DNA of 64,000 nucleotides from UBA2136 sp963974105 (GCA_963974105.1 CAXBBG010000001.1:806001-870000), one strand, 5' to 3'; shown: positions 52,603 through 60,738, numbered from the stretch's first letter. Made by a program: numbers and translations. Notes: generated by a model from the sequence alone, not told the origin.

Positions 52603-52928
52603 TGGTCCGTACAATTAACACACCTCTTAAAACTGGTGACAAAGTTGTTATTGTTGCTGGTAAGGATAAAGGTAAGACTGGCGAAATCACTTCTGTGATC
52701 GTTAAGACTGACCGTTTGGTTGTTTCTGGTGTTAACCTGGTTAAACGCCACAACAAAGCAAGCATGAACCAAGAACCTGGTATCGTAACGAAGGAAATGC
52801 CTATTCACATGTCAAATGTGATGTTGGCTGACCCTAAAGACGGTAAACCAACACGTGTTGGCTACAAAATGGAAGGCGACAAAAAAGTTCGCTTTGCAAA
52901 ACGTAGCGGCGAAGTGTTGGCCAGCTAA
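52602..52928 (+). CDS. rplX: 50S ribosomal protein L24
   Basis: 108 aa. The KOW motif KTGDKVVIVAGKDKGKTGEI is clear, then HMSNVMLADPKDGKPTRVGY. It initiates 50S assembly. Confidence 0.97.
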   Translation: MVRTINTPLKTGDKVVIVAGKDKGKTGEITSVIVKTDRLVVSGVNLVKRHNKASMNQEPGIVTKEMPIHMSNVMLADPKDGKPTRVGYKMEGDKKVRFAKRSGEVLAS

Positions 52929-52947
52929 TAGAAAGGAAGACTGAAAA

Positions 52948-53523
52948 ATGACTACTCGTTTAAACGAACTGTACCAAAACGAAATCAAAAAATCTTTGAT
53001 GGAAAAATTTGGTTACAAAAACGTTATGCAACTTCCTAAGCTGGACAAAATTGTTCTGAACATGGGTGTTGGTAAAGCAACTCAAGACAAAAAATTGGTT
53101 GATGGCGCTGTTGCGGACATGACTGCTATTGCAGGTCAAGCTCCTGTTGTAACACGTGCACGTAAATCAATTGCTGCGTTTAAACTTCGTGAAGGCATGC
53201 CAATTGGCTGTAAAGTGACTTTGCGCGGTGAACGTATGTTTGAATTTTTAGACCGTTTGGTTACAATTGCACTTCCACGTGTACGTGACTTTGAAGGTGT
53301 GAATCCTAAATCATTCGACAAGCAAGGTAACTACGCTCTTGGTATTAAAGAGCAAATTATCTTCCCTGAGATTGATTACGATAAGATTGACCAAATTCGT
53401 GGTATGGATATTATTATCTGTACAACTGCAAAAACACCTGATGAAGGTCGTGAATTGCTACGTGAATTCGGCATGCCGTTCAAAAAGACTAACGCAGAAT
53501 TGGAGGCTATTGCAAATGGCTAA
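52948..53523 (+). CDS. rplE: 50S ribosomal protein L5
   Basis: 191 aa. LPKLDKIVLNMGVGKATQDK and LREGMPIGCKVTLRGERMFE are diagnostic; it binds 5S rRNA. Its last eight bases overlap rpsN, so the two are translationally coupled. Confidence 0.98.
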   Translation: MTTRLNELYQNEIKKSLMEKFGYKNVMQLPKLDKIVLNMGVGKATQDKKLVDGAVADMTAIAGQAPVVTRARKSIAAFKLREGMPIGCKVTLRGERMFEFLDRLVTIALPRVRDFEGVNPKSFDKQGNYALGIKEQIIFPEIDYDKIDQIRGMDIIICTTAKTPDEGRELLREFGMPFKKTNAELEAIANG

Positions 53524-53821
53524 AGTAAGCTTTGTAAACCGTCAACACAAACGTGAACGTCTTGTAAAAAACAAGGTTACTGTTCGCGCTGAACTTAAGG
53601 CTAAAATCATTGATGAAAGCCTAGATTTCAGTGAACGTATGGAAGCGCGTGATGCTTTGAACAAGCTATCACCAAACAGCTCTAAAATACGTCTACGTAA
53701 CCGTTGTTCTTTAACTGGTCGCCCACGTGGTGTTTACCGTAAGTTCCAACTTTGCCGTATCACTTTCCGTGAAATGGCTTCAGCTGGCTTACTACCGGGT
53801 GTTACTAAATCATCTTGGTAA
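53516..53821 (+). CDS. rpsN: 30S ribosomal protein S14 (zinc-free long form)
   Basis: 101 aa from the ATG at 53516, overlapping the rplE stop. MAKVSFVNRQHKRERLVKNK opens it, and RNRCSLTGRPRGVYRKFQLC matches. It has only one cysteine of each zinc pair, so it is the C-minus type. It is followed at once by a terminator, where rpsH would normally come. Confidence 0.97.
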   Translation: MAKVSFVNRQHKRERLVKNKVTVRAELKAKIIDESLDFSERMEARDALNKLSPNSSKIRLRNRCSLTGRPRGVYRKFQLCRITFREMASAGLLPGVTKSSW

Positions 53822-53836
53822 TCGGTTAGATTATTT

Positions 53837-53866
53837 AAAAAGCTCGCTTTCAGCGGGCTTTTTTTA
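53837..53866 (+). terminator. Terminator inside the spc operon, after rpsN
   Basis: AGCTCGCT (53841-53848), loop TTC, AGCGGGCT (53852-53859, one G-T pair) and T7. It ends the first ribosomal transcript. Confidence 0.9.
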
Positions 53867-53969
53867 TGTCTTGTAAATAGGGGGGTGGTTTCTTATAATT
53901 TAATTATAAATAAACTTATTCTTTTACTATTGGGCGCACTGTCCATATATACTTATCGAGGCGAATCTT

Positions 53970-54293
53970 ATGAACAATGTCACGCGTGAGCAATTGATGG
54001 AACAGTTTGAAGATGTTATGAGCGATGCATATATGGATAACTCTGATATTATGTGTAAGCTTGAGGTTACTGTTTCAACCAAAGTTAAAATTCAATTTGT
54101 GGGAGAAGGTAAGTCATCGACTTCTCAACAAATAGCTGTCTCAGGTCAGCCATCTTTACAATTTGGCACTATGGTTTTTGATGCTATTTCAGAAGCTATT
54201 CGCAGTATTGGCGGCCCTTGTGAAAAGGGCAAGGAGTACGATATTTTTAAGCATTATAATATCAGCGTAAAGCCTACACTGGCGCTTTGTTAG
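53970..54293 (+). CDS. Orphan protein, 107 aa, inserted in the spc operon
   Basis: A complete frame with GAGG eight bases before the ATG and its own terminator. I do not recognise it. It begins with an acidic helix (MNNVTREQLMEQFEDVMSDA), has a beta middle (KLEVTVSTKVKIQFVGEGKS) and ends with LALC. There is no signal or membrane segment. It separates rpsN from rpsH, which are neighbours in nearly all bacteria. A ribosome-related role is possible but has no sequence support. Confidence 0.6.
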   Translation: MNNVTREQLMEQFEDVMSDAYMDNSDIMCKLEVTVSTKVKIQFVGEGKSSTSQQIAVSGQPSLQFGTMVFDAISEAIRSIGGPCEKGKEYDIFKHYNISVKPTLALC

Positions 54294-54302
54294 TTTAACG
54301 AA

Positions 54303-54334
54303 ATAAAAAAGCCTTCCGTATGGAAGGTTTTTTT
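54303..54334 (+). terminator. Terminator after the inserted orphan gene
   Basis: An A6 run, GCCTTCC, loop GTAT, GGAAGGT and T6. It insulates rpsH from the orphan gene. Confidence 0.9.
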
Positions 54335-54649
54335 ATTTGAATGATTCGACTTTTTAAGACTGAAGGTTATGTTAGATGATATAGAGTTTTGTGGCTAATG
54401 CTGTTGAAGTGGGTAAACCATAGCTATCTATCAAGCCACCAAGGTCGTATTTGTAAAGGTGGTATTTCTTATAAGTATCTACTGTTTTTTTTGTTTTTTT
54501 TGTATACACGCCCTTCTAAGCGTTATTTTTTCTTATAAAAAACAATATTTAGACCTTGCAATTATGGCTGTAATGGTGCATAACTTGCCTTAATTCTGTG
54601 CATGGTGCACAAATGAATAGAAATATATTATTTAAAGGATATCGATAAT
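54335..54649 (+). promoter_or_regulatory. Upstream region and promoter of rpsH-rplF
   Basis: Within this 315-base stretch the promoter is TTGCAA (54556-54561), 17 bases, CATAAC (54579-54584), preceded by ATTTAGACC as at the S10 operon (ATTTAGCCC). The predicted leader is ~60 bases, with AAAGGAT before the ATG. Nothing else is evident in the first 200 bases. Confidence 0.6.
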
Positions 54650-55045
54650 ATGACTATGACTGATCCAATCGCTGATATGCTAAGCCGTATTCGTAACGGT
54701 TTGCAAGCGAAGAAAAAAACTGTAGAAGTTCCTGCTTCTAAAGTGAAAAAAAGCATTCTTAAAGTTTTATCTGACGAAGGTTACATCCGTGGCTTTTCTG
54801 ACGTTGAAGGTGCTAAGCACCCAACGCTTTCAGTTGAACTAAAATATTCAGGCGGTAAAGCGGTAATTAGCACAATTGACCGTTTTTCTCGTCCAGGTTT
54901 GCGCCGTTACTCTAATTCAAGAGAAATTCCAATGGTAGCGAACGGTCTTGGTATGGTTGTTGTTTCTACATCTAAAGGTGTGATGACAGATACTCAAGCT
55001 AAAGAACAAAATTTGGGCGGCGAATTGCTGTGCAAAGTATTCTAA
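54650..55045 (+). CDS. rpsH: 30S ribosomal protein S8
   Basis: 131 aa. DPIADMLSRIRNGLQAKKKT at the start and GLGMVVVSTSKGVMTDTQAK at the end (the family signature) are clear. S8 represses the spc operon in E. coli. Here it starts a new two-gene transcript with its own promoter. Confidence 0.98.
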   Translation: MTMTDPIADMLSRIRNGLQAKKKTVEVPASKVKKSILKVLSDEGYIRGFSDVEGAKHPTLSVELKYSGGKAVISTIDRFSRPGLRRYSNSREIPMVANGLGMVVVSTSKGVMTDTQAKEQNLGGELLCKVF

Positions 55046-55058
55046 GGGAGAGTAAAAA

Positions 55059-55592
55059 ATGTCACGAGTAGGTAAAAACCCAGTAACTCTACCAGCAGGT
55101 GTTGAAGCAACATTTGCAGGTCGTCAAATTACAATTAAAGGCCCTAAAGGTTCACTTGAATGGGAAGTTCCATTTGCAATTGACTTTAGCCAAACTGAAC
55201 AAGAAATTTCTTTCACGCCTAAGAAAGAAAATGCAGAATCTATGGCTCTTTGGGGTCTTTCTCGCGCTCTTGTAAACAACATGGTTACAGGTGTGTCTGA
55301 AGGCTTTGAGAAGAAACTAGAACTACGTGGTGTGGGTTACCGTGCTGCAGTTCAAGGTAACAAACTTACAATGAACCTTGGTTATTCTCACCCAGTTGAA
55401 ATGGAAGCACCGGCAGGTATTACTGTTGCTGTTGAAGGTAACACAAACGTTACAGTAACTGGTTTTGACAAGCAAGTTGTTGGTCAATTCGCAGCTGAAA
55501 TTCGTTCTAAGCGTAAACCAGAGCCTTACAAAGGTAAAGGTGTGCGTTACTTAGGTGAACACGTTGTAATGAAAGAAGGTAAGAAGAAGTAA
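55059..55592 (+). CDS. rplF: 50S ribosomal protein L6
   Basis: 177 aa. MSRVGKNPVTLPAGVEATFA opens it, and the signature RKPEPYKGKGVRYLGEHV closes it. It lies by the factor-binding site. The normal followers rplR, rpsE, rpmD, rplO and secY are absent; a terminator follows. Confidence 0.98.
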   Translation: MSRVGKNPVTLPAGVEATFAGRQITIKGPKGSLEWEVPFAIDFSQTEQEISFTPKKENAESMALWGLSRALVNNMVTGVSEGFEKKLELRGVGYRAAVQGNKLTMNLGYSHPVEMEAPAGITVAVEGNTNVTVTGFDKQVVGQFAAEIRSKRKPEPYKGKGVRYLGEHVVMKEGKKK

Positions 55593-55606
55593 TCTTCTTT
55601 CCTTTC

Positions 55607-55637
55607 TTAAAAAGCCCGCTTTTAGCGGGCTTTTTTT
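55607..55637 (+). terminator. Terminator after rplF
   Basis: An A5 run, GCCCGCT, loop TTT, AGCGGGC and T7. It ends the ribosomal cluster in this window. Confidence 0.93.
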
Positions 55638-55785
55638 ATGACTGGTGAATGGCTCATAAATCCATTCTATCTTGATATATTTCGCTATATTTAATATAAA
55701 ATGCTTGAAGTTTCTTTATTAGGGGTTATATATAGAATTAATATTACTCTACATGGCCTTTACAGCCTTTTTCTTTTACGATTTT

Positions 55786-55798
55786 CACCCTTTGGGTG
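55786..55798 (+). promoter_or_regulatory. Small hairpin before a ribosome binding site
   Basis: CACCC (55786-55790), loop TTT, GGGTG (55794-55798). AAGGA for the next gene begins a few bases later. Confidence 0.45.
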
Positions 55799-55811
55799 GT
55801 AAGGACAACTT

Positions 55812-56564
55812 ATGCATATGACATTACCTGTGAATGATCCGCAGGCAGTTGTTGTAAATTCTAAAGATGAACTTGTAAAGGTTCATAATAATCATCCTAG
55901 TGTTGAGGTCTGTTTTTGGCCTGAGTATAACGATGTGCCTGCTTTTGCGCAGTGTATTATTGAACGCCTGGCTACGCTGAAGATAGATTTTTCTTTTTCT
56001 ATTAAGTATGAAAGTTACAATAAAAATTATGATTTTTATATTGAAGAGGAAAATGTTTCGCAACTTGCTTGGTGCAACAATATTCAAAATCTTTTGAGTG
56101 AACATTTAAATGTAGCTCAAAAAGAAGCTTTAGATTTTATTGAATTTCTTATTGTGGAATTGAAGTCGTATTTGCAGCTTTTGCCTCAACATTATTCAAC
56201 ATTTGCAACATTTACAACCAGCCGTCACAACCTTAAAACGCATAAACATGGTGCTTTTTGGCATTGTGATAGTAACCCGCTTGTTGGTATTAAAAACTAT
56301 ATAGGTGAGGGAGCTTTATACGCAAATAAACGTGCTGTCTTAGCATCTGATAGCTATGTGTTTAACACGCCTTTATCAGATAGCAATAATTTTTTAACGG
56401 TTGATAAACGTTACAATCAATATCAAATAAAAACGCAAGGTGTGAGCCTTCATAAGGGAGGGAGTAGCTTTTTATATGATCCAGCTGCAGTTCATAAGTC
56501 ACCCGTGAAAGTGGGCTCTACAGCACCTCGCGTTGTTCTATTGTTTGGTGTGAGTAATTATTAA
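55812..56564 (+). CDS. DUF1826-like/2OG-oxygenase-like orphan, 250 aa
   Basis: Not firmly assigned. The second half holds a possible iron-binding facial triad: H151 and D153 in AFWHCDSNPLVG, H228 in AAVHKSPVKVG, and R240 in PRVVLLFG, in the order seen in 2-oxoglutarate/Fe(II) oxygenases and in DUF1826 proteins (H.D ... HRSP ... R). The N-terminal half is helical with no motif. There is no signal peptide. AAGGA lies six bases before the ATG, with a small hairpin just upstream. The oxygenase reading is inference. Confidence 0.5.
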   Translation: MHMTLPVNDPQAVVVNSKDELVKVHNNHPSVEVCFWPEYNDVPAFAQCIIERLATLKIDFSFSIKYESYNKNYDFYIEEENVSQLAWCNNIQNLLSEHLNVAQKEALDFIEFLIVELKSYLQLLPQHYSTFATFTTSRHNLKTHKHGAFWHCDSNPLVGIKNYIGEGALYANKRAVLASDSYVFNTPLSDSNNFLTVDKRYNQYQIKTQGVSLHKGGSSFLYDPAAVHKSPVKVGSTAPRVVLLFGVSNY

Positions 56565-56595
56565 CGAAAAAAGCCTCCAACAGGAGGCTTTTTTA
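56565..56595. terminator. Bidirectional terminator
   Basis: An A6 run, GCCTCC, loop AACA, GGAGGC and T6. It lies between convergent genes. Confidence 0.93.
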
Positions 56596-56612
56596 TGCGT
56601 AAGAGCTAATTC

Positions 56613-57950
56613 TTACATGTAACGCCATTCAATGTATAGATGCGTGATCGCAATACTTGCAAGCATCAATGGGAAGGCAAGCTTCATGAACTTTAAGAAG
56701 CTGATGGTGTGTCCTGCACGTGAGGCAAAGCCTGCCACCACAAGGTTGGCACTGGCGCCAATAAGAGAACCATTACCACCTAAACATGCACCAAGAGCCA
56801 AGGCCCACCATAAAATACTGATTTGTTCAGGATTAAAGGTTGTTGACATGTTTTGGATCATTGGGATCATTGTGGCAACGAATGGAATGTTATCAACAAG
56901 TGCTGATATAATGGCAGAGCCCCAAAGGACAGTGAAAACAGTTGTTTCAAAGTTTCCTGCTGTGAATTCTAACATCATGTCGGCAAGTTGGTTGATGGCA
57001 CCTACGTGTTCTAGGCCGTAAACAACAACGAATAAACCACCAAAGAAGCAAAGTGTGACCCATTCAGCTTCGGCAATTGAAGCGTGAACGCGTTTTTCTT
57101 GCTCGTCGTGGTGGTGTTTGTAATTGTTTAAAAGGAGTAGAAGTGCAGCACCAATTAAAGCAGATGTAGCTGGCTGAATGTGGTAGCCATGGCCAACCGT
57201 AAATCCAAGAATTACAAGAGCTAAAGTGAACATGGCTTGCTTTAAAAGAAGAGGGTCTTTAATAGCTTCTTTTTCATTGAGCTTCATAATGCGCTCTTTA
57301 TTATGTTCGCTTGCTACAAGGTCTTTACGCCAAATTAAAAGTAAAGGAGCCATAGTTAATACCATAATAACTGCTGAAATAGGCGCAACGTTGATAATGA
57401 AATCGTTAAAGCTTAATCCAGCGGCAGAACCAATCATAATGTTTGGTGGGTCACCAATTAAAGTGGCACTTCCCCCGATGTTAGAAGCTAAAATACTGCT
57501 AAATAGATAAGGATAGGGTTTGACGCCTAATTCACGCGTGATTAAAAGAATAACAGGGGTAATAAGTAATACGGTTGTGACATTATCAAGCAAGGCTGAA
57601 AAAACCGCTGTTACTATTGAAAATACTGCAAGTACGCCAATTGGGTTAGCATGCACAGCTTTTGCTGATTTAATTGCTACATACTGAAAAACACCAGACT
57701 CTTTAGTGATAACCACAATGATCATCATACCTAAAAGAAGGCCGATTGTATTAAAGTCGATACCTTTAAGGGCTAGGTCTTGCGTTAATACGCCTAAAAG
57801 TACCATCAAACCCGCACCTAAAACAGCTACAATGGCACGGTTAATGCGCTCTGTTAAAACTATACCGTAAGTGGCAAGGAAAAGGACGATAGCTGTCCAA
57901 TATTGAAAAGAACTAATGCTAGCGTGGCCTGCAACTGCTTCTACATTCAT
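56613..57950 (-). CDS. NhaD/ArsB-type ion transporter (sodium:proton antiporter family)
   Basis: 445 aa with about 11-12 hydrophobic helices. Family hallmarks are LLDNVTTVLLITPVILLITR, ILASNIGGSATLIGDPPNIM (the NIGG..T.IGDPPN motif) and the repeat-related ACLGGNGSLIGASANLVVAG in the second half. These mark the ion-transporter superfamily that includes NhaD Na+/H+ antiporters, ArsB and the SLC13-like permeases. NhaD is favoured for length and the absence of ars genes. A conserved SALVDNIPF lies near the second pore element. Confidence 0.85.
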   Translation of the reverse strand: MNVEAVAGHASISSFQYWTAIVLFLATYGIVLTERINRAIVAVLGAGLMVLLGVLTQDLALKGIDFNTIGLLLGMMIIVVITKESGVFQYVAIKSAKAVHANPIGVLAVFSIVTAVFSALLDNVTTVLLITPVILLITRELGVKPYPYLFSSILASNIGGSATLIGDPPNIMIGSAAGLSFNDFIINVAPISAVIMVLTMAPLLLIWRKDLVASEHNKERIMKLNEKEAIKDPLLLKQAMFTLALVILGFTVGHGYHIQPATSALIGAALLLLLNNYKHHHDEQEKRVHASIAEAEWVTLCFFGGLFVVVYGLEHVGAINQLADMMLEFTAGNFETTVFTVLWGSAIISALVDNIPFVATMIPMIQNMSTTFNPEQISILWWALALGACLGGNGSLIGASANLVVAGFASRAGHTISFLKFMKLAFPLMLASIAITHLYIEWRYM

Positions 57951-58194
57951 AATTTCTCACTTAAATTGTTAAAATTTGTAATTTACTGAAGGTATATATT
58001 TAATATATCTATAAATATGCATAAATAAATATATACTTCAAATGGCGCTTTTACGCCTCTTGGTTACATTGGTCAAGGCATTTTTGCCCTTTTTGAAGTA
58101 TTTTGTAAAAGGCGTATTTTTTTCTTTTAATTATGTTAAAATTAGTTCATAAAACGCTTGATATAAGCAATTAAATAAGATTATAGGTGAAAAA

Positions 58195-58815
58195 ATGACA
58201 GTTGCACTACTTTGTATAGACCTTATTAATGACTGCCTTTCTGCGGAAGGTAAGCTTTCTGAAGGTTTTGTTGAATTTGAATCTAAGCATGACGTTGTTC
58301 AGCGCATTGCACGCATTCAAGAGCATGTTCGCGAACAGGGTGGGCTTGTTGTTCACACACGTACAGGTTTTACAGGTAAGAATTACCATGAGCTTGACGA
58401 AGTATCCCCATTCTTTAAACGTGTTAAAGAATTGGGTGCCTTAAAACTAGGTGATTGGGGGACAGAGTTTGTTCCAACCGTTGCGCCTAAAGGTGATGAG
58501 CCTGTTATTAACAAACACCGTTTTGGACCATTTTCACGCACACGTTTAGAAATTGTTTTGCGCGCAAATAACATTAAAGAACTTTACGTTGTAGGTCTTT
58601 CTACAATGCGTAGTGTGTCACAATGTGCTGTTGAAGCGCATGACCACGACTTTAAAGTTGTTGTTCTAAAAGATGGCTGCATTGATAAAAGCGATGAAGA
58701 TCATGCGTTAGGTTTACGCTTTATTGAAGGCGTTGCTGAAGTTAAAGACTTTAATGAAGTTGCAATGCGCATTGCTGACCATACAACAGATAACCGCCAC
58801 GATTACGGTGTGTAA
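58195..58815 (+). CDS. Isochorismatase-fold hydrolase with Ser at the nucleophile position
   Basis: 206 aa. D9 (ALLCIDLIND) and K107 (INKHRFGPFSRTRLEIVL) of the usual Asp-Lys-Cys triad are present. At the third position the family has G..T..CV, but this protein reads GLSTMRSVSQC, placing S140 where the catalytic cysteine should be; the nearest cysteine is C144. Ser or other residues replace Cys in some true isochorismatases such as PhzD-type enzymes, so it may hydrolyse a vinyl ether or be inactive as an amidase. AGGTGA precedes the ATG; a terminator follows. Confidence 0.75.
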   Translation: MTVALLCIDLINDCLSAEGKLSEGFVEFESKHDVVQRIARIQEHVREQGGLVVHTRTGFTGKNYHELDEVSPFFKRVKELGALKLGDWGTEFVPTVAPKGDEPVINKHRFGPFSRTRLEIVLRANNIKELYVVGLSTMRSVSQCAVEAHDHDFKVVVLKDGCIDKSDEDHALGLRFIEGVAEVKDFNEVAMRIADHTTDNRHDYGV

Positions 58816-58822
58816 ATTTTTT

Positions 58823-58853
58823 GTAAAAAAAGCGCCCAAGGGCGCTTTTTTTT
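58823..58853 (+). terminator. Terminator after the isochorismatase-fold gene
   Basis: An A7 run, GCGCCC, loop AA, GGGCGC and T8. Confidence 0.9.
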
Positions 58854-58963
58854 ATGCCTATACTAAATAGGGAATAGGCTTTTCCTTTTGAGGCATAGTT
58901 TATCGTGATTTAAGGAGCATAATTTATATGTGGATGAATGAAAAATGATAGAAAAATAAAATT

Positions 58964-59605
58964 ATGAGTACAAAGCCGCCAACATTATATAGTTACAATG
59001 AATGCCCATTTGCTATGCGTGCGCGTGTGGCTTTGATTATGGCGGGTATTCAGTGTGAAGTGAGAGAGGTGAATTTACATTGTAAACCCGAAGAGTTATT
59101 AAATTATTCTCCAAAAGGGACTGTCCCCGTTTTAGTTTTACATGATGGAACCGTTTTTGAAGAGAGTTTAGATATTATGCATTATGCGCTTGGTGTAAAT
59201 GATCCTGAAAAATGGCTGGATTGTGAAGACCATGCAGATTTAATTGAACGTGGGGATAAGTCATTCTTTGATGCCTTTAAGCGTTATAAAACGCCTGGGA
59301 ATTATCCAGGGGAATCGTGGCAAACCTGCGCAGAGTTTTATCTAAGTATTCTAGAAACAACTTTATATAATAATAAAGGATACTTAGATGAAAACCAAAA
59401 ATTTACATTTAAAGACGCTGCGATATTACCATTGGTTTATCGCTTGGCGCTTTTGGATGAAAGTTGGTGGAACGCTTTACCATTTCACAAAACAAAAATT
59501 TGGCTTAGCCAATTTAAGTCGTCGGACGTGTTTAAAGATGCTATTATTAAGAGAGAGGTTTGGAAAAATGAAAGCTATGAAGCCGAGTGGTTGCTGCTGA
59601 ATTAG
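58964..59605 (+). CDS. Glutathione S-transferase family protein
   Basis: 213 aa. The thioredoxin-like N-terminal domain has YSYNECPFAMRARVALIMAG, with C14 in a monothiol CPFA site like omega-class and SspA-like GSTs, then the cis-proline GTVPVLVLHDG and the glutathione-binding EESLDIMHYAL. The helical C-terminal domain follows. The substrate is unknown. The ribosome binding site is weak. It stands alone with no clear terminator. Confidence 0.88.
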   Translation: MSTKPPTLYSYNECPFAMRARVALIMAGIQCEVREVNLHCKPEELLNYSPKGTVPVLVLHDGTVFEESLDIMHYALGVNDPEKWLDCEDHADLIERGDKSFFDAFKRYKTPGNYPGESWQTCAEFYLSILETTLYNNKGYLDENQKFTFKDAAILPLVYRLALLDESWWNALPFHKTKIWLSQFKSSDVFKDAIIKREVWKNESYEAEWLLLN

Positions 59606-59714
59606 GCCTTTATTTTTTTATAGTATTTCTTTGTTTTACTTGGCATACATTTATTAAATGTGTATATATTGTTCTTAATATACACATCTTTATCTTTTAT
59701 ATAAGAGGTTATTT

Positions 59715-60686
59715 ATGTCCGACTCAAAAAAATCTGCACTTGCAGAAATCCAAAATATTGTGAATGCGCATCATATTTCCAAAACGGAAATTTTATCCTT
59801 ATACCCTAATACAGCTTCTACTTTAGTGCGTATAGTTACTTTTATAGCAGGGTTGCTTTTAGTTGTGGGCCTTGTTTTTGCTGCTGTACAATTTTGGTAT
59901 GACTTGAATGTTGTCCAGCAATTATTATTAACAATGGGGGCGGGTGTTACTGCTTTTGCCACAGCACTTCTTTTATCAAGAGATGATTATGTTGATTCCG
60001 CAGGGCTTATTGTTTCGCTTATTATTGTTTCTATTTTATTGGAACCTTTGGGATTTGGCGTTGCTGTTTATCATTATTTAGGCCAAGATTTTTTAGAAGA
60101 AAATAGTCGGCTTCTTTTACAGGTTTTATTAGGCGGTATGGGCGTTCAATTTGCAGTTGCGGCTTATTTTCAACGTCACGTCAAAATTTTAGCGCCTGTT
60201 TCTATGGCTGTCTTTACGTTGCTTGCGCTTGTGAGTTTAAACCTCAATCATGCATTTTTTGATCCTGTTGCAAATGCTGACGCTGTTAAAATTGCTTTAA
60301 TAAGCTTTGTTCTTTTGGTTTCAAGTTTGGTTTATGAAAACAGACAGGGGTATAATCCGTGGATGGCATTGAATTACACAGTCTCTATTATTTTACTTGT
60401 TTTTGCCTGTGTTGAATTGTTTGATGTTTCTGAAACGGTTGCATGTGTCATTGCATTATCTGTATCTTTAACTGGCTTGGCCTTGGGGTATGTGGTTAAT
60501 AGGCGCGCTTTAATATGGCCAGCGTCTTGTATTGCAATTGTCAGCTTTATCAGTCTTATTTTTGACGTAGTCGAAATGGGTATTGCCACATCACTTCTCA
60601 TGGCTTTGGTTGGTTTTTCTATTTTGATGTATTTTTATTTTGTTACTAAACGCAAAAGGTTACAGAATAAAAATTTTGATGAATAA
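59715..60686 (+). CDS. DUF2157-like polytopic membrane protein, 323 aa
   Basis: An N-terminal soluble helix (~1-35) precedes about ten hydrophobic helices in tight succession, for example VTFIAGLLLVVGLVFAAVQF, then LLLTMGAGVTAFATALLLSR and IALISFVLLVSSLVYENRQG. This layout, a short helical cap and then many helices with few loops, resembles DUF2157 proteins, whose function is unknown. AGAGGT precedes the ATG. It ends with a lysine/arginine-rich tail and its own terminator. Confidence 0.6.
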   Translation: MSDSKKSALAEIQNIVNAHHISKTEILSLYPNTASTLVRIVTFIAGLLLVVGLVFAAVQFWYDLNVVQQLLLTMGAGVTAFATALLLSRDDYVDSAGLIVSLIIVSILLEPLGFGVAVYHYLGQDFLEENSRLLLQVLLGGMGVQFAVAAYFQRHVKILAPVSMAVFTLLALVSLNLNHAFFDPVANADAVKIALISFVLLVSSLVYENRQGYNPWMALNYTVSIILLVFACVELFDVSETVACVIALSVSLTGLALGYVVNRRALIWPASCIAIVSFISLIFDVVEMGIATSLLMALVGFSILMYFYFVTKRKRLQNKNFDE

Positions 60687-60706
60687 TTGATTTCTCTCGA
60701 TTTTTA

Positions 60707-60738
60707 AGAGCTTTCTTTATTGAAGGCTCTTTTTTTGT
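60707..60738 (+). terminator. Terminator after the DUF2157-like gene
   Basis: AGAGCTTTC (60707-60715), loop TTTATT, GAAGGCTCT (60722-60730, one G-T pair) and T7. Confidence 0.85.

Noticed and set aside
59640..59655. TGGCATACATTTATT before the DUF2157-like gene as a sigma-54 promoter
   Set aside because: A good -24 box but no GC at -12.
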